Below are positions 63,468 through 64,000 of a DNA stretch of 64,000 nt, piece by piece (position 1 is the stretch's first letter; each line of letters opens with the position of its first letter). A program made the position numbers and the translations under genes. The notes under the pieces were generated by a model. It made no database searches and was not told the origin of the DNA. It was given only the letters and a program-made list of their open reading frames with translations. Origin of the DNA: Haematospirillum jordaniae (GTDB lineage: Bacteria; Pseudomonadota; Alphaproteobacteria; Rhodospirillales; Rhodospirillaceae); NCBI RefSeq assembly GCF_001611975.1, contig NZ_CP014525.1, positions 1,914,001 through 1,978,000 on the forward strand, written 5' to 3'.

Positions 63468-64000
63468 CTATGCTCTCAAGGCCCTGATATTGGCCGCATA
63501 CTGACCGGAACCACCAGAAAAGACGGCATTCCCCGCGACCAGAACATCAGCCCCGGCCTCAACGCATTCCAGCGCCACAGCCGGCGTTACCCCCCCGTCA
63601 ACTTCCAGCTCAATAGGACGTGACCCGATCTTTGCACGGATACGGCGGATTTTCTCCAACTGTGACGGAATAAATGCCTGGCCACCAAAACCAGGATTGA
63701 CGGACATCACCAAAATCAGATCCAGACGGTCAAGGATATAATCCAGAACAGACTCCGGTGTTGCAGGATTGAGTGAGATCCCCGCTTTCTTGCCGAGGGA
63801 ACGAATCAGCTGCAGGGTTCGGTCCAGATGCCCACCAACCTCGGCATGTACGGTGATAATATCGGCCCCGGCAGCTGCAAAAGCCTCTATATACGGATCA
63901 ACCGGGTCAATCATAAGATGCACATCAAAAATCTTGGTGGTATGCAGCCGTAGAGCCTTTACAACAGCAGGACCAATCGTGATGTTGGGAACAAAGTGGC
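63468..64000 (-). CDS. rpe: Ribulose-phosphate 3-epimerase, start beyond the window
   Basis: The 3' part of a TIM-barrel epimerase of the pentose phosphate pathway. The open frame reaches the window end with HFVPNITIGPAVVKAL, the usual region about 35 residues into the protein; further motifs are FDVHLMIDPVDPYIEAF, ISLNPATPESVLDYIL, VMSVNPGFGGQAF and the C-terminal VDGGVTPAVALECVEAGAD. The start lies to the right of base 64000. Confidence 0.95.
   Translation of the reverse strand, partial: HFVPNITIGPAVVKALRLHTTKIFDVHLMIDPVDPYIEAFAAAGADIITVHAEVGGHLDRTLQLIRSLGKKAGISLNPATPESVLDYILDRLDLILVMSVNPGFGGQAFIPSQLEKIRRIRAKIGSRPIELEVDGGVTPAVALECVEAGADVLVAGNAVFSGGSGQYAANIRALRA

Noticed and set aside
1..64000. 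CRISPR arrays and insertion sequences
   Set aside because: No regularly spaced direct repeats and no transposase-like frame were noticed on reading the window.

Overview
The window reads as a chromosomal segment of an alphaproteobacterium, most likely of the Rhodospirillales, with moderate GC. The call rests on several markers: a TrcR-family (DUF1013) regulator, GapR (DUF2312), DivK, the complex I accessory subunit NDUFA12, a DUF2155 protein, 5-aminolevulinate synthase (the C4/Shemin route to heme), a fused indolepyruvate ferredoxin oxidoreductase, and the gene orders aroQ-accB-accC-aat-DUF2155-mlaD-NDUFA12 and pyrB-pyrC'-plsY-dprA-topA-rnr. I cannot name the species. Almost everything is core housekeeping. 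I see no rRNA, CRISPR array, intact insertion sequence or integrase.

Layout. 1-9.4 kb: trcR (5' end cut off), oligoendopeptidase F, an acyl-CoA ligase, the 1155-residue indolepyruvate oxidoreductase, gapR and an N-formylglutamate amidohydrolase-like gene. 9.6-16 kb: pyruvate kinase, rpmJ, an AT-rich gap with a broken MFS efflux gene, an isochorismatase-fold protein lacking two catalytic residues, a DEAD-box helicase, a carboxylesterase and tRNA-Ser(GCU). 16-22.4 kb: hchA, nhaA, yccF, a polysaccharide deacetylase, a glycosyltransferase and a sugar MFS transporter. 22.4-38.6 kb: gatCAB facing ruvX, then pyrB, a degenerate pyrC', plsY, an inserted asparaginase, dprA, topA, rnr, an S41 protease and rpmG. 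38.6-45.5 kb: divK, a DUF423 gene behind a possible attenuator, a two-gene operon for a pseudokinase-like protein and a membrane partner, purA, serC and a DUF1127 protein. 45.6-53.2 kb: a lone flgE, thiSG, aroQ-accBC, aat, and the DUF2155/MCE/MCE/NDUFA12 cluster. 53.4-64 kb: the B12-dependent ribonucleotide reductase behind paired NrdR-like boxes, a YgiQ radical SAM protein, a tandem universal stress protein, an NHLRC2-like thioredoxin, hemA and the 3' part of rpe.

Genes that work together include GatCAB (transamidation of misacylated tRNA); PyrB with its non-catalytic PyrC'; PlsY with AccB/AccC (lipid synthesis); DprA, TopA, RuvX and RNase R (DNA and RNA maintenance); ThiS and ThiG (thiazole); and two MCE proteins probably serving an Mla-type lipid transport system whose other parts lie elsewhere.

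The least explained item is the operon at 39.7-42.3 kb, encoding a membrane-anchored protein-kinase-like protein without the HRD aspartate and a multi-span membrane partner. Other items worth attention are the paired NrdR-like boxes, the hairpin-terminated leader before DUF423, the decayed MFS gene in an AT-rich gap, the active-site-substituted isochorismatase homolog, and the absence of serA between serC and purA.
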